NCBI GenBank assembly: GCA_026003895.1
Contig: BPIC01000004.1
Span: 372,001 to 436,000, forward strand
Length of the DNA: 64,000 nt
Direction of reading: 5' to 3'
Source: Dehalococcoidia bacterium
Lineage (GTDB): Bacteria; Chloroflexota; Dehalococcoidia; SpSt-223
A model generated the notes under the pieces. That model was not told where the DNA came from, did no database searches, and was given only the letters and a program-made list of their open reading frames with translations. The position numbers were made by a program, and so were the translations under genes. The stretch's first letter is position 1; the number at the start of each line of letters is the position of its first letter. Positions 1-17,997 of the stretch are shown here, in pieces.

Positions 1-729
1 GACTGGCAATATCCATTGAATTACGGCGATGTCTTTCGCATCCGCGACATCAACGGCGCGAGCCCCCTTGTCGTTGAACGCTACCGTCAGCTCTTGAATG
101 GGGAACCGCGCGAACGCGTGTGGCAGTTGCTCAACGTCAAGTACTACGTCACGTGGCAGGGCGGCTTTCCGAACGCTGAGAAGGTGAGCGTCGAGCGGAC
201 GGGCGACAAAGACGTGAACCTCTATGCGTTGCCGGACCCGTTGCCACGCGCCTACGTCGTCCATAACGCGACGGTGATCGCCGACGACGCGCGGGCGCTC
301 CGCACGGTGTTATCGCCGCAGTTTGATCCTGGCACAACGGTCGTGCTGGATCGCGAGCCTCCGATCGCGCCGAGCGGCCGCGCTACCCGATCGCCGGCGA
401 CGGTGCGCGATCTCGCGCCGGATCGCCTTGTTAGCGAGACGACGCTCGCCGAGCCGGGCGTGCTGGTGCTCTCGGAGGTCTTTTATCCGGGCTGGCGGGC
501 GACGGTGAACGGCCAGCCGGCAGAGATCTTGCGAGCGCAGCACACGCTGCGGGGCGTGGCCCTCCCGGCCGGAACGCACACTGTTGAACTGGTCTTTGAT
601 CCGCTCACGGTGAAGTTCGGAATCGGGCTCAGTGTGGCCACGGTCGCGCTCTCGCTGCTCGCGCTTGGCATGCTGGCGCTTTGGCCGGCGCGAGGAAGCC
701 AAAGGGAAACAAACTCGCCTGCCAGCTAA
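1..729 (+). CDS. YfhO-family membrane protein, C-terminal part
   Basis: The reading frame is open from base 1, so the gene begins outside the window and only its last 242 codons are present. The tail has the pattern typical of YfhO-type proteins: a soluble extracytoplasmic beta domain with a FYPGWRATVNGQPA motif (a ligand-like surface loop in the family), a PAGTHTVELVFDP strand, then one terminal hydrophobic helix and a short basic tail. YfhO proteins are large polytopic membrane proteins linked to glycosylation of envelope polymers in Firmicutes; the substrate here is unknown. No ribosome binding site can be assessed. Assignment to the family is fairly secure, the precise role is not. Confidence 0.75.
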   Translation, partial: DWQYPLNYGDVFRIRDINGASPLVVERYRQLLNGEPRERVWQLLNVKYYVTWQGGFPNAEKVSVERTGDKDVNLYALPDPLPRAYVVHNATVIADDARALRTVLSPQFDPGTTVVLDREPPIAPSGRATRSPATVRDLAPDRLVSETTLAEPGVLVLSEVFYPGWRATVNGQPAEILRAQHTLRGVALPAGTHTVELVFDPLTVKFGIGLSVATVALSLLALGMLALWPARGSQRETNSPAS

Positions 730-892
730 CGGTGCGGTGGGCGAGGCATGGCTGATCGAAAGAATGCGCTTCGGCCCCGTGACCGACCGAGGATCACCGG
801 CCGACGAAGCGGACGACTAACCGATACCAGTGTGGCGCTGAGGCGCCTGTGAGGGGCGGCGAGAAGCCGGTGCCGGCTTTGTGCGCGAGCGC

Positions 893-1312
893 TTACTCGG
901 TGATGCGGAGCGTGCCAGCGCGAAGGGCGTTCACCCGCGCTTCGAGGCCCTTGGTCAATCCGACGAGATGGCCTTCGGGGTCGGCGACGTACGCCATGGC
1001 AAAGCCCGAGAGCTTGAAGGGCGGATTGACGAGCGTGCCGCCGATCGCTGTGAGATGGGCGAGAGCGGCCTCGATATCGGCGACCTCGAAGATGAGGGTG
1101 GCGGGCGCCTCGCTGCGGTCCGCCGGGATGGGGAGCCGACGGCCGCCCATGCCGATTTCGAGGATCGACCAGCCCGGCAGGAAGAGCTGGCAAACGCGGC
1201 CGGGGTGGTGATTGGCGACAGGCAGGCCTAGTCCGTCGCGGTAGAACGCCGCCACACCATCCACATCCTCGACCCGCAGCATGATCACTGGCAGCGAGGT
1301 TGCCTGCACCAT
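893..1312 (-). CDS. VOC (glyoxalase/bleomycin-resistance) family protein
   Basis: A 139-residue single-domain protein of the vicinal-oxygen-chelate fold. The N-terminal half has the typical start PVIMLRVEDVDGVAAFY with GLGLPV following, and the second half carries FEVADIEAALAHL and AYVADPEGHLVGL, the two beta-alpha-beta-beta-beta modules expected of the family. The ATG at 1310-1312 is preferred over an ATG 32 codons upstream because a GGGAGAA Shine-Dalgarno precedes it and the upstream extension looks unlike protein. VOC proteins act as metal-dependent lyases, isomerases or dioxygenases, or as antibiotic-binding proteins; nothing here identifies the substrate. It stands alone between genes of different types. 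Confidence 0.8.
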   Translation of the reverse strand: MVQATSLPVIMLRVEDVDGVAAFYRDGLGLPVANHHPGRVCQLFLPGWSILEIGMGGRRLPIPADRSEAPATLIFEVADIEAALAHLTAIGGTLVNPPFKLSGFAMAYVADPEGHLVGLTKGLEARVNALRAGTLRITE

Positions 1313-2446
1313 CACGTTTCTCCCAAGCGCGGGACCAGGATACGGCGTTCGCGGCTCGCGCCCGGCTACAAGGAGACCGAGCCGGCAACCGCCGGCCGCG
1401 CTGGGCACGGCGTGAGCGGCTCGCAGGGGTATGCCGATCTCCCGAGCACAACAACACGCCCGTCGGGCTGGCGAGCCGGAGCGGGCGCGGAGTCAGGAGA
1501 GGCGGCACTGCGCTGCCAAGCCGGGGGCCTGTCGGCGGGCTGCCACCCGTCCGGCCACTTCAACGATAGCAGGCGCGGTGTAAACGAGGCGTGAAGCCCG
1601 GTGACCAGAAGGCAAAGGTTCTGTGAAGAAGTCCCTGCGAACGCTCCAGCAGCGCCAACCGTGCTGGTTGGGTGCGTCGGCTATCGTGAACCTGCAGGCG
1701 AAGCGCTGCCATTTCCCGCGGCGGTTCTGGCTCTCTCACCCCGCGAACGAGCTCCGCGCCGTACCACTCTAGCGAGGATCGTGCCGGAAGCGCCGATTGA
1801 GAGCGCCATCCGAGGTGACGTGGACCAAGCGCGGCACGATGCTCTCGGGGCTAAGGCCGCTGACAACGATGCTGCCGTTGGCGTTGGTCCGCTTCGCAGC
1901 GAGCCGATCGACTTCCGGGACGCAGGTTGTCAGGCGACGCCGACTCTCGGTCTGAGTCGCCAGCCAGCGGTGAGACGGCTGCGGGCGCCGCGAGTGGCTC
2001 GGAGCAGGCCACGCTTTCTCCCCGGCGACGATGATGGATCTATCCGGCTCCCGAGTCTGGGCGGTGGCGACCACGCCGCCACTGGTGGCCATTGGGAGCG
2101 CCGAACTGCTCGAGCCGGACACGGAGTCGAGCCCACCGTAGCGGCGGCTGCTAGCCAAGCCGTGATCGCCAGCGTGAGAAGGGGGCAATCAGCGAAACGA
2201 CGCGAGCACCGTAGTGAGAAGCGAACCAAGCCGTCGAGGGCGACTGCCCTCAAGTTCATGAGCGCCTCGTTCGTCCGACGCGTGTTCTTGAGAACCTAGT
2301 CGTGCTGAGTTGAACGCGGCTGAACGTCCGGCGAGTATCGAGCGCCGGGCGGCCAAACGAAGATCGCTGTGACGGCGATCAGGGGGTAGGCTGCGCACGA
2401 GCTGTCGGCTCTTGCCCAATCCCGGAAAGGTTGGGCGGGCGGAGGG
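1313..2446. other. 1.1-kb stretch without a secure gene
   Basis: Apart from the doubtful frameshifted reading on the minus strand, I see no supported gene here. A 232-codon plus-strand ORF at 1601-2299 is basic, low in hydrophobic periodicity and matches nothing I recognise; long open frames occur by chance at this GC content. No tRNA fold other than the one at 2447-2519 was found. Confidence 0.5.
1681..2259 (-). pseudogene. possible frameshifted small secreted protein
   Basis: On the minus strand an ATG at 2259 opens a frame with a plausible signal sequence (LLTLAITAWLAAAATVG). It then loses frame, and protein-like text continues in the two other frames (ALPMATSGGVVATAQTREP, then SGLSPESIVPRLVHVTSDGA, then ILARVVRRGARS). 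This may be one exported protein broken by indels, as many others in the window are. No family is recognised and no single frame is convincing, so this is a weak call. Confidence 0.22.
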
Positions 2447-2519
2447 AGCGGGTGATGGGATTCGAACCCACGACATCTTGCTTGGGAAGCAAGCACTCTG
2501 CCAGCTGAGTTACACCCGC
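2447..2519 (-). tRNA. tRNA-Gly (anticodon CCC)
   Basis: Read on the minus strand, a complete 73-nt cloverleaf can be drawn. The acceptor stem is GCGGGTG/CACCCGC, the D stem ACTC/GAGT with an 8-nt loop, and the anticodon stem CTTGC/GCAAG around the loop TTCCCAA, which puts CCC at positions 34-36. The variable region has 5 nt and the T arm is GTGGG-TTCGAAT-CCCAT. The discriminator is U and CCA is not encoded. It reads GGG glycine codons. It is divergent from rpoBC, with only 18 bp to the putative rpoB -35 box. Confidence 0.95.
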
Positions 2520-2537
2520 AAGTGCCTTGCCGCCACC

Positions 2538-2567
2538 TTGACACCGATGACGGCGAACGACTACAAT
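2538..2567 (+). promoter_or_regulatory. sigma70-type promoter for rpoBC
   Basis: A perfect -35 TTGACA (2538-2543), an 18-bp spacer and a -10 TACAAT (2562-2567) point towards rpoB. Predicted initiation near 2574 would give a leader of about 410 nt. No gene lies between, so rpoBC is the natural target. Inferred from consensus match only. Confidence 0.75.
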
Positions 2568-2875
2568 GACGTGTTGGTTAGGCAAGCACTCCGGAGTTCG
2601 AAGGTTCCCCTCGCAGGCGGTTCATCCCCCGAAGCCTTGGAGTCGATTCTGATTCGACCCGCGTTCATTATATCGAAGCGATCCGGCCGTCGCAAGCCGG
2701 CGGTCGCTTCGCGAACGTTTCCTCGGCCGCGGGTGCCGGCACGCGCGACGATCCGTTCCTGCGACGTCGAGCCGTTTCGTCCCGGCGGGCTTGTCGATCG
2801 ACACCGTATCTAGCCTCGGAGATACGACGCGATCGAGCCGGCCGTTCCGCAAGGACTGTTTCCCTCCCGTTTCAC

Positions 2876-2900
2876 GCCGCGGAAGTTCTCCGCGGCTTTT
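2876..2900 (+). terminator. terminator-like hairpin in the rpoB leader (possible attenuator)
   Basis: GCCGCGGA (2876-2883) pairs perfectly with TCCGCGGC (2889-2896) over a 5-nt loop and is followed at once by TTTT. It lies downstream of the promoter at 2538-2567 and 86 nt before the rpoB start, so it would act within the rpoBC transcript. A second hairpin, CGTATCT/AGATACG (2805-2811 with 2820-2826), precedes it. Leader attenuation is the inference. The T-run is short, so read-through is likely high. Confidence 0.5.
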
Positions 2901-2986
2901 CGGCCTGGTCGTCCGTCGCGCTCCGGCGGCGCTTCCGCCACTCGGCGGAGTTCGCACCCTTCAGCGAAGGTCGGGAGAGTTCGAGC

Positions 2987-6706
<3,720 letters not shown>

Positions 6707-6708
6707 CG

Positions 6709-11055
<4,347 letters not shown>

Positions 11056-11065
11056 CCAAGCCGTC

Positions 11066-11097
11066 GCCCTTCCTACCACTCCGGGGTTAGGAAGGGC
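11066..11097 (+). terminator. perfect 10-bp hairpin after rpoC
   Basis: GCCCTTCCTA (11066-11075) pairs without mismatch with TAGGAAGGGC (11088-11097) around a 12-nt loop, 11 bp after the rpoC stop. There is no clean T-run, so termination may be partial. A new promoter begins five bases later, which supports a transcription-unit boundary here. Confidence 0.55.
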
Positions 11098-11101
11098 GGA
11101 T

Positions 11102-11130
11102 TTGACTTTCCGGCGCAGAGCGGGTACCCT
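11102..11130 (+). promoter_or_regulatory. sigma70-type promoter for the str/S10 block
   Basis: TTGACT (11102-11107), a 17-bp spacer and TACCCT (11125-11130) lie between the rpoC hairpin and rpsL. Initiation near 11137 would give a leader of about 210 nt before the TTG start of rpsL. It is the only good match in this 290-bp gap. It probably drives rpsL-rpsG-fusA and perhaps the whole ribosomal block downstream. Confidence 0.65.
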
Positions 11131-11346
11131 TCAGTATCGCCCCGCTGTGCGCGGGAGGCATTGCCGTGCAATGCCGGCTGTGATGCCAGTCTCGTGATAA
11201 CGGGAAGCGCCGCGCTGACCAGCCCGCTTCCAGGTTCATGAAGAGGCGTCGCGGCCATTTTGTTTGCCTTGGAACCGGCCGCCGGGCCGCCCGCCGCAGG
11301 ATGCACCGGGACGCCGTGCTGCCAGCGACAGATCGGGAGAGAGCGA

Positions 11347-11784
11347 TTGCCGACAATTAGTCAGTTGATCCGGAAGGGTCGCAAGCCGACGGTGAAGAAA
11401 ACTAAGGCGCCAGCGCTGCGCTTTAGCTACAACGCGCTGACCAAGCGGTCGGTGCGGCGTGACAAGGGCTCGCCGCAGAAGCGTGGCGTGTGCGTCGCCG
11501 TCAAGACGATGACGCCAAAGAAGCCGAACTCGGCCTTGCGGAAGATCGCCCGCGTCCGGCTGAGCAACCAGATGGAAGTGACGGCCTATATCCCGGGTGA
11601 GGGGCACAACCTGCAGGAGCACTCGGTGGTGCTGATTCGCGGCGGCCGTGTCAAGGACCTGCCGGGCGTGCGGTACCACATCGTGCGCGGGGCGCTCGAT
11701 TGCCGCGGCGTGGAAAACAACAAGTCGCCGCGCAACCAAGGCCGCAGCAAGTATGGCGTCAAGCGACGCAAGCAGACGAAGTAG
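11347..11784 (+). CDS. rpsL: 30S ribosomal protein S12
   Basis: A 145-residue S12, slightly longer than the common 124-140 because of an insertion ([12 protein letters not shown]) after the N-terminal [11 protein letters not shown]. The decoding-centre loops [19 protein letters not shown] and [17 protein letters not shown] are intact, and the lysines whose substitution gives streptomycin resistance are wild type. The TTG at 11347 is chosen because it begins the conserved [10 protein letters not shown] and follows GGGAGAGAG. An in-frame ATG at 11260 would add residues unlike any S12. First gene of the str cluster, 9 nt before rpsG. Confidence 0.96.
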   Translation: MPTISQLIRKGRKPTVKKTKAPALRFSYNALTKRSVRRDKGSPQKRGVCVAVKTMTPKKPNSALRKIARVRLSNQMEVTAYIPGEGHNLQEHSVVLIRGGRVKDLPGVRYHIVRGALDCRGVENNKSPRNQGRSKYGVKRRKQTK

Positions 11785-11793
11785 GGGGCCGGG

Positions 11794-12264
11794 ATGCCAC
11801 GACGCGGTCAGGTCGAGAAGCGGATCCCGCCGCCGGACCCGAAGTATGGGAGCCGGCTCGTCCAGCGCTTCATTAATAAAGTGATGCGTGACGGGAAGAA
11901 GAGTGTCGCGGAGCGCTGCGTCTACGGCGCGTTCGAGCTGGTCGAGCGCCAAGCACGCCGACCGGCGATGGATGTGTTCGAGCAGGCGGTTCGCAACGCG
12001 ACTCCGATTCTCGAGGTGAAGCCGCGCCGCGTCGGCGGCGCGACCTACCAAGTGCCAGTTGAAATCAAAGGAGACCGGCGCACGTCACTCGCCATCCGTT
12101 GGTTGATCGGGTCGGCGCGGGCGCGCAGCGGCAAATCGTTTGCGGAAAAGCTCGCCGCAGAGTTGCTCGACGCGGCGCAAGGACAGGGAGCAACGATCAA
12201 GAAGCGCGAGGATACGCATCGGATGGCCGAGGCGAACCGCGCCTTCTCGCACTACCGATGGTAG
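11794..12264 (+). CDS. rpsG: 30S ribosomal protein S7
   Basis: A 156-residue S7, the 16S 3'-major-domain primary binder. It begins [10 protein letters not shown], continues with the conserved [16 protein letters not shown] and [12 protein letters not shown], and ends [12 protein letters not shown], the usual S7 C-terminus. A GGGGGCCGGG purine run precedes the ATG. Usual position between rpsL and fusA. Confidence 0.97.
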   Translation: MPRRGQVEKRIPPPDPKYGSRLVQRFINKVMRDGKKSVAERCVYGAFELVERQARRPAMDVFEQAVRNATPILEVKPRRVGGATYQVPVEIKGDRRTSLAIRWLIGSARARSGKSFAEKLAAELLDAAQGQGATIKKREDTHRMAEANRAFSHYRW

Positions 12265-12422
12265 GCTGCTAGTTTGCTGGCTGGCGCCAGCGCGCTGGCC
12301 GCCGTTTGAGGAACGAAAACGAGACAGATCGGGCGTCGGACGAAACGCCCGGTCCGGCCAGCGCGCCACGGCGCGTGGCCGCTGGAGTTCGCGACAGATT
12401 GTCGTGCCCCTTGGGGAACTGT

Positions 12423-14498
12423 ATGCCACGCCCGATTGCGTTGGAAAAGATCAGAAACATCGGCATCATTGCCCACATCGACGCGGGCAAGACGACGACG
12501 ACCGAGCGCGTGCTGTTCTATACCGGCAAAACGTATAAGCTGGGCGAGGTCCACGAGGGCACGGCCGTCATGGACTGGATGGTTCAGGAACGAGAGCGCG
12601 GCATCACGATCACTGCCGCAGCGACGACCGCCGAGTGGAACGGGCATCGGATCAATATCATCGACACCCCCGGTCACGTCGACTTCACCGCCGAAGTCGA
12701 GCGCAGCCTGCGCGTCCTCGACGGTGGCGTGGTCGTCTTCGACGCCGTCGCGGGCGTCGAGCCACAATCCGAAACCGTCTGGCGGCAGGCCGATAAATAT
12801 CGCGTTCCGCGTATTTGCTTCGTCAACAAAATGGATCGGATGGGCGCCGACTTCTGGCGAACCGTCACCATGATCGTGGAGCGCCTCGGGGCGAACCCGG
12901 TGCCAATCCAAATTCCGATCGGCTCGGAGTCCAGTTTCAAGGGCGTCGTCGATCTGCTCGCTAACCAAGCGATCATCTACACCGATGATCTCGGCACCAA
13001 ACTTGCGTCGACGGCCATCCCAGAGGAGCTCGCCGAGGAAGCTGCCAAGCACCGCGAGGCAATGCTCGAAAAGATCGCCGAAACCGACGACGAGCTGGCG
13101 TTGCGCTATCTCGAAGGCGAACCGATCTCCGTCGAGGAGCTGAAGGCGGCACTGCGCCGGGCGACCCTTGAATCAAAGCTCGTCCCCGTGCTGTGTGGCG
13201 CAGCGTTGAAGAATAAGGGCATCCAGCCGATGCTCGATGCAGTGGTCGACTACTTGCCGTCGCCGGCGGATAAACCCCCGTTTGTCGGCACCCGCCCGGG
13301 AAGCGACGAGCAAATCGAGCGGCGGCCGAGCGACGACGAGCCCTTCAGTGCGCTCTGCTTCAAGATCGTCACGGACCCCTTTGTCGGCCGCCTCGCCTAT
13401 TTCCGTGTGTACTCCGGCCACCTGAGCGCCGGCTCGCAAGTGCTGAACTCCACCAAGGGACAGCGCGAGCGCATCGGCCGTCTGCTTCAGATGCATGCCA
13501 ACAGCCGTGAGGAGATCCCCGAGATCTGGGCTGGCGACATCTGTGCGACGATCGGACTGAAAAACACCTTCACCGGCGACACGCTGTGCGACATCGAGAA
13601 CCCGATCCTGCTTGAGACGATCCGGTTCCCCGAACCGGTGATCGACGTTGCGGTCGAGCCGAAGACCCGCGCCGACCAAGACAAGCTGGGGAACGCGCTG
13701 GCACGGCTCGCCGAGGAAGACCCGACCTTCCGGGTTCGGGTGGACCCAGAAACGAGCCAAACGATCATCTCGGGGATGGGCGAGTTGCACCTCGAGGTGC
13801 TCCTCGACCGGATGGTGCGCGAGTACAAGGTTGAGGCAAATGTCGGCCGGCCGCAGGTCGCGTATCGCGAACGGATCACCCAACCAGCGAGTGCCGAGGG
13901 ACGCTTCGTTCGCCAGACCGGCGGCCGGGGCAAGTTCGGTCATTGCGTGCTGAAGGTCGAGCCGAATGAGCCGGGCAAGGGCTTCGAGTTTGTCGACGCA
14001 ATCGTTGGTGGCGCAATCCCGCGCGAGTACATCGGCGCGGTGCAAGACGGTGTCCGCAAGGCGCTCGAAACGGGGGTGATCGCCGGCTTTCCGGTGGTCG
14101 ACATCAAGGTGACGCTGTACGACGGCTCGTACCACGAGGTCGACTCGGATGCCCTCTCGTTCGAGATCGCCGGTTCGATGGCGGTCAAAGAGGCGGTCCG
14201 CAAGGGGAAGCCGGTGTTGCTCGAACCGATCTTCAAGGTCGAGGTGACGACGCCAGACGAGTTCACCGGCGACGTGATCGGCGATCTCAACCGGCGGCGT
14301 GGCCACATCCAAGGGATGGAGCCGCGCGGAAACGCGACGACGGTGCGGGCGTTGGTGCCGCTCTCGACGATGTTCGGGTATGCCACCGACATTCGCTCGA
14401 TGACGCAGGGCCGAGCGACCTATTCGATGGAATTCGATCACTACGCCGAAGTGCCGAAGTCGGTCGGCGAGGAGATCTTGGCGAAGGCGCGCGCCTAG
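12423..14498 (+). CDS. fusA: elongation factor G
   Basis: A 691-residue EF-G, the ribosomal translocase GTPase. G1 is [14 protein letters not shown]3 DTPGHVDF and G4 NKMDRMGA. Domain II follows, then domain IV with [14 protein letters not shown] and the C-terminal [12 protein letters not shown]. The ATG at 12423 gives the canonical [15 protein letters not shown] start; an in-frame ATG at 12306 would add 39 residues that do not look like EF-G. A 158-bp gap separates it from rpsG. The gene normally next, tuf, is absent: rpsJ begins 42 bp after the stop. Confidence 0.97.
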   Translation: MPRPIALEKIRNIGIIAHIDAGKTTTTERVLFYTGKTYKLGEVHEGTAVMDWMVQERERGITITAAATTAEWNGHRINIIDTPGHVDFTAEVERSLRVLDGGVVVFDAVAGVEPQSETVWRQADKYRVPRICFVNKMDRMGADFWRTVTMIVERLGANPVPIQIPIGSESSFKGVVDLLANQAIIYTDDLGTKLASTAIPEELAEEAAKHREAMLEKIAETDDELALRYLEGEPISVEELKAALRRATLESKLVPVLCGAALKNKGIQPMLDAVVDYLPSPADKPPFVGTRPGSDEQIERRPSDDEPFSALCFKIVTDPFVGRLAYFRVYSGHLSAGSQVLNSTKGQRERIGRLLQMHANSREEIPEIWAGDICATIGLKNTFTGDTLCDIENPILLETIRFPEPVIDVAVEPKTRADQDKLGNALARLAEEDPTFRVRVDPETSQTIISGMGELHLEVLLDRMVREYKVEANVGRPQVAYRERITQPASAEGRFVRQTGGRGKFGHCVLKVEPNEPGKGFEFVDAIVGGAIPREYIGAVQDGVRKALETGVIAGFPVVDIKVTLYDGSYHEVDSDALSFEIAGSMAVKEAVRKGKPVLLEPIFKVEVTTPDEFTGDVIGDLNRRRGHIQGMEPRGNATTVRALVPLSTMFGYATDIRSMTQGRATYSMEFDHYAEVPKSVGEEILAKARA

Positions 14499-14540
14499 GC
14501 GCGTCGACTTGGGCCGCTTCGGCCCGTCCCTGGGGGACAA

Positions 14541-14849
14541 ATGGCGCGACAAAAGATACGCATTCGCTTGAAGGCGTTCGACCACCGAATTCTGGACCAG
14601 TCGGCGGAGCAGATCGTCGAAACCGCCGAGCGGACGGGTGCCCAAGTGGCGGGGCCAGTGCCATTGCCGACGCGCATCCAGAAGTGGACGGTCATCCGAT
14701 CGCCGCATATCGACAAGGACTCGCGCGAGCAATTCGAAATCCGCACCCACAAGCGGCTGATCGACATCCTTGAGCCGACGAGCCGGACGGTGGACCAGTT
14801 GATGCGGTTGAACCTGCCGGCGGGTGTCGACATCGAAATCAAGCTGTAG
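14541..14849 (+). CDS. rpsJ: 30S ribosomal protein S10
   Basis: A 102-residue S10 of standard length, starting [20 protein letters not shown] and keeping [19 protein letters not shown] and the C-terminal [16 protein letters not shown]. Besides its place in the 30S head, S10 (NusE) joins NusB in antitermination. First gene of the S10 cluster, preceded by CTGGGGGAC as Shine-Dalgarno. Confidence 0.97.
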   Translation: MARQKIRIRLKAFDHRILDQSAEQIVETAERTGAQVAGPVPLPTRIQKWTVIRSPHIDKDSREQFEIRTHKRLIDILEPTSRTVDQLMRLNLPAGVDIEIKL

Positions 14850-14897
14850 GGCGCGCGCCGGTGTCCTCCGCGGACCGCCCGGCGCAGGAGAAGGATG

Positions 14898-15542
14898 ATG
14901 GCTGAGGTGGACGGCATTCTGGGCCGAAAGCTCGGGATGAGCCAAGTGTTCCGTCAAGATGGGCGGGTGGTGCCGGTCACCGCGATCGAGGCGGGGCCGT
15001 GCACGGTTACCCAGGTGAAAACCGTCGAGAAGGACGGCTACTCGGCTGTGCAGGTCGGGTTTGGCACAAAGAACAAGCTGAACCGGCCGCTGCGCGGGCA
15101 TCTCCGCAAGGCAGGGGTTCAATCGGTGCGCTACCTGCGCGAGTTTCGGCTTCCGGCCGACCCCTCGATTGCGCTCGGCGCCACGATTGACGTCGGGATT
15201 TTCAAGCCGGGCGATCACGTGGATGTGGTCGGCATCTCGAAGGGGAAAGGGTTTGCTGGTGTCGTCAAGCGCCACCGGTTCGGCGGTGGGCCGAAGACAC
15301 ACGGCCAGTCGGACCGCCACCGCGCTCCTGGCTCGATCGGCTCCGGCACAACGCCGGGGCGCGTGCTGCGCGGCCTCCGGATGGCGGGCCATATGGGCCA
15401 CGAGCGGGTCACGGTGCAAAACCTCGAAGTGGTCGAGGCCGACCCAAACCGCAATTTGCTGCTCGTCAAAGGCTCGGTTCCCGGGGCCAACAACGGGCTA
15501 CTGATCATTCGTCGCGCCGTCAAAAGCGGGGCAAAGAAGTAG
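14898..15542 (+). CDS. rplC: 50S ribosomal protein L3
   Basis: A 214-residue L3 beginning [18 protein letters not shown]. It has the central [25 protein letters not shown] loop that reaches the peptidyl-transferase centre, the [15 protein letters not shown] motif and a basic C-terminus. Two adjacent ATGs occur (14895 and 14898). The second has the better distance from AGGAG at 14886-14890, so it is used here; the first would add one Met. Confidence 0.96.
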   Translation: MAEVDGILGRKLGMSQVFRQDGRVVPVTAIEAGPCTVTQVKTVEKDGYSAVQVGFGTKNKLNRPLRGHLRKAGVQSVRYLREFRLPADPSIALGATIDVGIFKPGDHVDVVGISKGKGFAGVVKRHRFGGGPKTHGQSDRHRAPGSIGSGTTPGRVLRGLRMAGHMGHERVTVQNLEVVEADPNRNLLLVKGSVPGANNGLLIIRRAVKSGAKK

Positions 15543-15554
15543 GCGAGGGCGATC

Positions 15555-16223
15555 ATGGAAGTCTCTGTACGGAACCTCGCGGGTGAAGTCGTCTCGACGA
15601 TCGACGTCCTCGATTCCGTCTTCGGCGCGGCCATCAATGCCCCGCTGATCTACCAAGCGGCGGTGCGCTACAACGCGAACCAGCGCCAAGGCACCCGCGA
15701 CACCAAAACTCGCGGCGAAGTGGTTGGCGGCGGCGCCAAGCCGTATCGCCAAAAAGGGACCGGCCGGGCGCGCCAAGGCAGCATCCGCGCTCCGCACTAC
15801 CGCAAGGGTGGCGTCGTCTTCGGTCCGCACCCGCGCGACTTCAGCCAGCGGATGCCGGTCAAGATGCGCCGAGCGGCGTTGCGCTCGGCGCTTTCCGGCA
15901 AGCTCGCCGACGCCGAACTCCTCGTCGTCGAAGATTTGACGCTCGCCGAGCCGAAGACACGGCTGATGGTGGAAGCGCTGCAACGGCTCGGTGTCACCCG
16001 AACCGCAGTGCTCGTCACCGGTGAGCTTGACCCGCTGGTCATTCGCAGCGCCCGGAACATTCCGGGCGTCGATATCACCTATGCCAAGGTGCTGAACATC
16101 GGCGACGTGTTGAAGCACCGCTACGTCGTCATGACCGTCGACGCGGTACGCCGGGTCGAAGATCGGCTGAAACCGCCGGAGCGGCTGACGGCCGAGGAGA
16201 CGGGCGAGGAGGCGGTGGCGTGA
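15555..16223 (+). CDS. rplD: 50S ribosomal protein L4
   Basis: A 222-residue L4. The tunnel-lining loop [20 protein letters not shown] is intact and followed by [14 protein letters not shown]. The C-terminal 20 residues form an acidic tail ([16 protein letters not shown]) beyond the usual end. In gammaproteobacteria L4 autoregulates the S10 operon; no comparable leader is evident here. Its stop overlaps the GTG of rplW by 4 nt. Confidence 0.96.
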   Translation: MEVSVRNLAGEVVSTIDVLDSVFGAAINAPLIYQAAVRYNANQRQGTRDTKTRGEVVGGGAKPYRQKGTGRARQGSIRAPHYRKGGVVFGPHPRDFSQRMPVKMRRAALRSALSGKLADAELLVVEDLTLAEPKTRLMVEALQRLGVTRTAVLVTGELDPLVIRSARNIPGVDITYAKVLNIGDVLKHRYVVMTVDAVRRVEDRLKPPERLTAEETGEEAVA

Positions 16224-16507
16224 ACCAACTACTCGAGATCATCCGCCGCCCGGTCGTGACCGAGAAGAGCACGATCCTCGCCACGCAGGATCGCTACGTC
16301 TTCGAAGTCGCGTCGTGGGCGAACAAGATCCAGATCAAGCAGGCGGTGGAAACGGCGTTCAACGTCGACGTCGTCGATGTCCACACGATGACGATGCCGG
16401 GCAAGATGCGCCGGGTCCGCCGCAACCGGGGCATGACCTCGCCGTGGAAGAAGGCGATCGTTCAAGTGCAGCCGGGCCAGAAAATCGAAGTGTTCGAGGG
16501 GGTCTAG
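16220..16507 (+). CDS. rplW: 50S ribosomal protein L23
   Basis: A 95-residue L23, at the tunnel exit where trigger factor and SRP dock. The N-terminal LLEIIRRPVVTEKST and ASWANKIQIKQAVETAF are diagnostic, followed by the extended loop KMRRVRRNRGMTSPWKKAIV. It starts with GTG in a GTGA overlap with the rplD stop, so it is probably translated by re-initiation. Confidence 0.96.
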   Translation: MNQLLEIIRRPVVTEKSTILATQDRYVFEVASWANKIQIKQAVETAFNVDVVDVHTMTMPGKMRRVRRNRGMTSPWKKAIVQVQPGQKIEVFEGV

Positions 16508-16510
16508 TCG

Positions 16511-17341
16511 ATGCCGATCCGGATCTATCGCCCCACCTCGCCCGGCCGCCGCAACGCCTCCGGGCATACCTTTGAAGAGATCACGAAGAAGAAGCCGGAA
16601 AAGTCCCTGCTTGCGCCGCTGAAGAAGAGGGCGGGGCGGAATAACAGTGGCCGGATCACGACTCGCCATCGCGGCGGTGGCCACAAGCGTCGCTACCGCA
16701 TCATCGACTGGAAGCGAAACAAGTTCGGCGTCAACGCGACCGTGCTGGCGATCGAGTACGACCCCAATCGCTCGGCGCGTATTGCCCTCCTCGAATACGA
16801 AGACGGCGAACGGCGCTACATTATCGCGCCGCTTCAGGTGAAGCCGGGGGATGTGTTGCGGAGTGGGCCGGATGCCGACATCCGAGCGGGGAACGCGCTG
16901 CCGCTGGCAAACATCCCTACGGGGACGATGGTGCACAACGTTGAGCTGATCGCCGGCCGCGGCGCTCAAATGGTGCGCTCCGCCGGCACAGCCGCGCAAG
17001 TGATGGCAAAAGAAGGCGACTACGTGTTGCTGCGCTTGCCCTCCGGCGAGCTCCGCCGTGTGCGGGCGGAATGCCTCGCAACGGTTGGCCAAGTGGGCAA
17101 CGTTGAGCACGAAAACATCAAGCTGGGCAAGGCTGGGAGGAATCGTCACCTTGGCCGGCGACCGACGGTCCGCGGCTCGGTGATGAACCCGCGCGACCAT
17201 CCGCACGGTGGCGGCGAGGGGAAAGCGCCGATTGGCCATCCTGGCCCGAAGACGCCCTGGGGCAAGCCGGCGCTTGGCTACAAGACGCGTTCGCGGAAGA
17301 AGCCGTCGAACAAGTACATCGTGCGGCGTCGGAAGAAGTAG
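16511..17341 (+). CDS. rplB: 50S ribosomal protein L2
   Basis: A 276-residue L2, required for subunit association and peptidyl-transferase assembly. It carries [20 protein letters not shown] near residue 40 and the catalytic-region loop [17 protein letters not shown], including the conserved histidine. The C-terminus, [18 protein letters not shown], is normal. It starts 3 nt after rplW. Confidence 0.97.
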   Translation: MPIRIYRPTSPGRRNASGHTFEEITKKKPEKSLLAPLKKRAGRNNSGRITTRHRGGGHKRRYRIIDWKRNKFGVNATVLAIEYDPNRSARIALLEYEDGERRYIIAPLQVKPGDVLRSGPDADIRAGNALPLANIPTGTMVHNVELIAGRGAQMVRSAGTAAQVMAKEGDYVLLRLPSGELRRVRAECLATVGQVGNVEHENIKLGKAGRNRHLGRRPTVRGSVMNPRDHPHGGGEGKAPIGHPGPKTPWGKPALGYKTRSRKKPSNKYIVRRRKK

Positions 17342-17353
17342 GGGAGACGTCCA

Positions 17354-17644
17354 ATGTCGCGATCGACCAAGAAGGGGCCGTTTGTCGAGGCGAAGCTCCT
17401 GCAGAAGATCGAGAAGGCAAACCGGTCGGGGCAGCGCACCCTGATCAAGACGTGGTCGCGGGCGTCGACGATCGTGCCACAGATGATCGGCCACACCATC
17501 GGTGTGCACAACGGCCGGGCACACATCCCGATTTTCATCACTGAGAACATGGTCGGCCACCGGCTTGGCGAATTCGCGGAGACCCGGAAGTTCCGCGGCC
17601 ACGTCAACAAGTCGGAGCGCGCCAGCCAAGTTCGCCGGAAATAG
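17354..17644 (+). CDS. rpsS: 30S ribosomal protein S19
   Basis: A 96-residue S19 of normal length: [16 protein letters not shown] start, central [20 protein letters not shown] and C-terminal [15 protein letters not shown]. It pairs with S13 in the 30S head. A GGGGAG Shine-Dalgarno (17341-17346) precedes the ATG. Confidence 0.97.
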   Translation: MSRSTKKGPFVEAKLLQKIEKANRSGQRTLIKTWSRASTIVPQMIGHTIGVHNGRAHIPIFITENMVGHRLGEFAETRKFRGHVNKSERASQVRRK

Positions 17645-17652
17645 GAGGCGAG

Positions 17653-17997
17653 ATGCCGGAAGTGAGGGCGGTTGCCAAGCGGATCCGCGTCTCGCCGCGC
17701 AAAATGCGGCTGATCGTCGATCTGATCCGCGGCCGTCGCGTTGACGAGGCGATGGCTATTCTGCGCTATCTGCCGTCGCCGCATGCCAAGGATGTCTACA
17801 AGGTGGTCAAGTCGGCAGCGGCAAATGCAGAAGCGAACAACATGATGGACCCCGACGATCTGGTCATCGTTCGGGCGTTCGTGGACGAAGGTCCGACGAT
17901 GAAACGATATCGGGCCCGCTCGCGCGGACGGGTCAGCCCGATCTTGAAGCGGTCGAGCCATATCACGGTCGTCGTCGACGAGCAAAGGGGAACGTAG
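17653..17997 (+). CDS. rplV: 50S ribosomal protein L22
   Basis: A 114-residue L22 with the domain signature RISPRKMR-type text (RIRVSPRKMRLIVDLIRGR) and the tunnel beta-hairpin GPTMKRYRARSRGRVSPILK. The macrolide-related loop shows no visible insertion. AGGAGG at 17644-17649 is the Shine-Dalgarno. The stop is directly followed by the ATG of rpsC. Confidence 0.97.
   Translation: MPEVRAVAKRIRVSPRKMRLIVDLIRGRRVDEAMAILRYLPSPHAKDVYKVVKSAAANAEANNMMDPDDLVIVRAFVDEGPTMKRYRARSRGRVSPILKRSSHITVVVDEQRGT

Noticed and set aside
1601-2299. 232-codon plus-strand ORF
   Set aside because: Composition is Arg/Ala/Pro-rich without hydrophobic periodicity or any known motif, no ribosome site, and the opposite strand gives more protein-like fragments.
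13173-15419. 748-codon minus-strand ORF opposite fusA, rpsJ and rplC
   Set aside because: It spans three certain genes on the other strand and has no family features.
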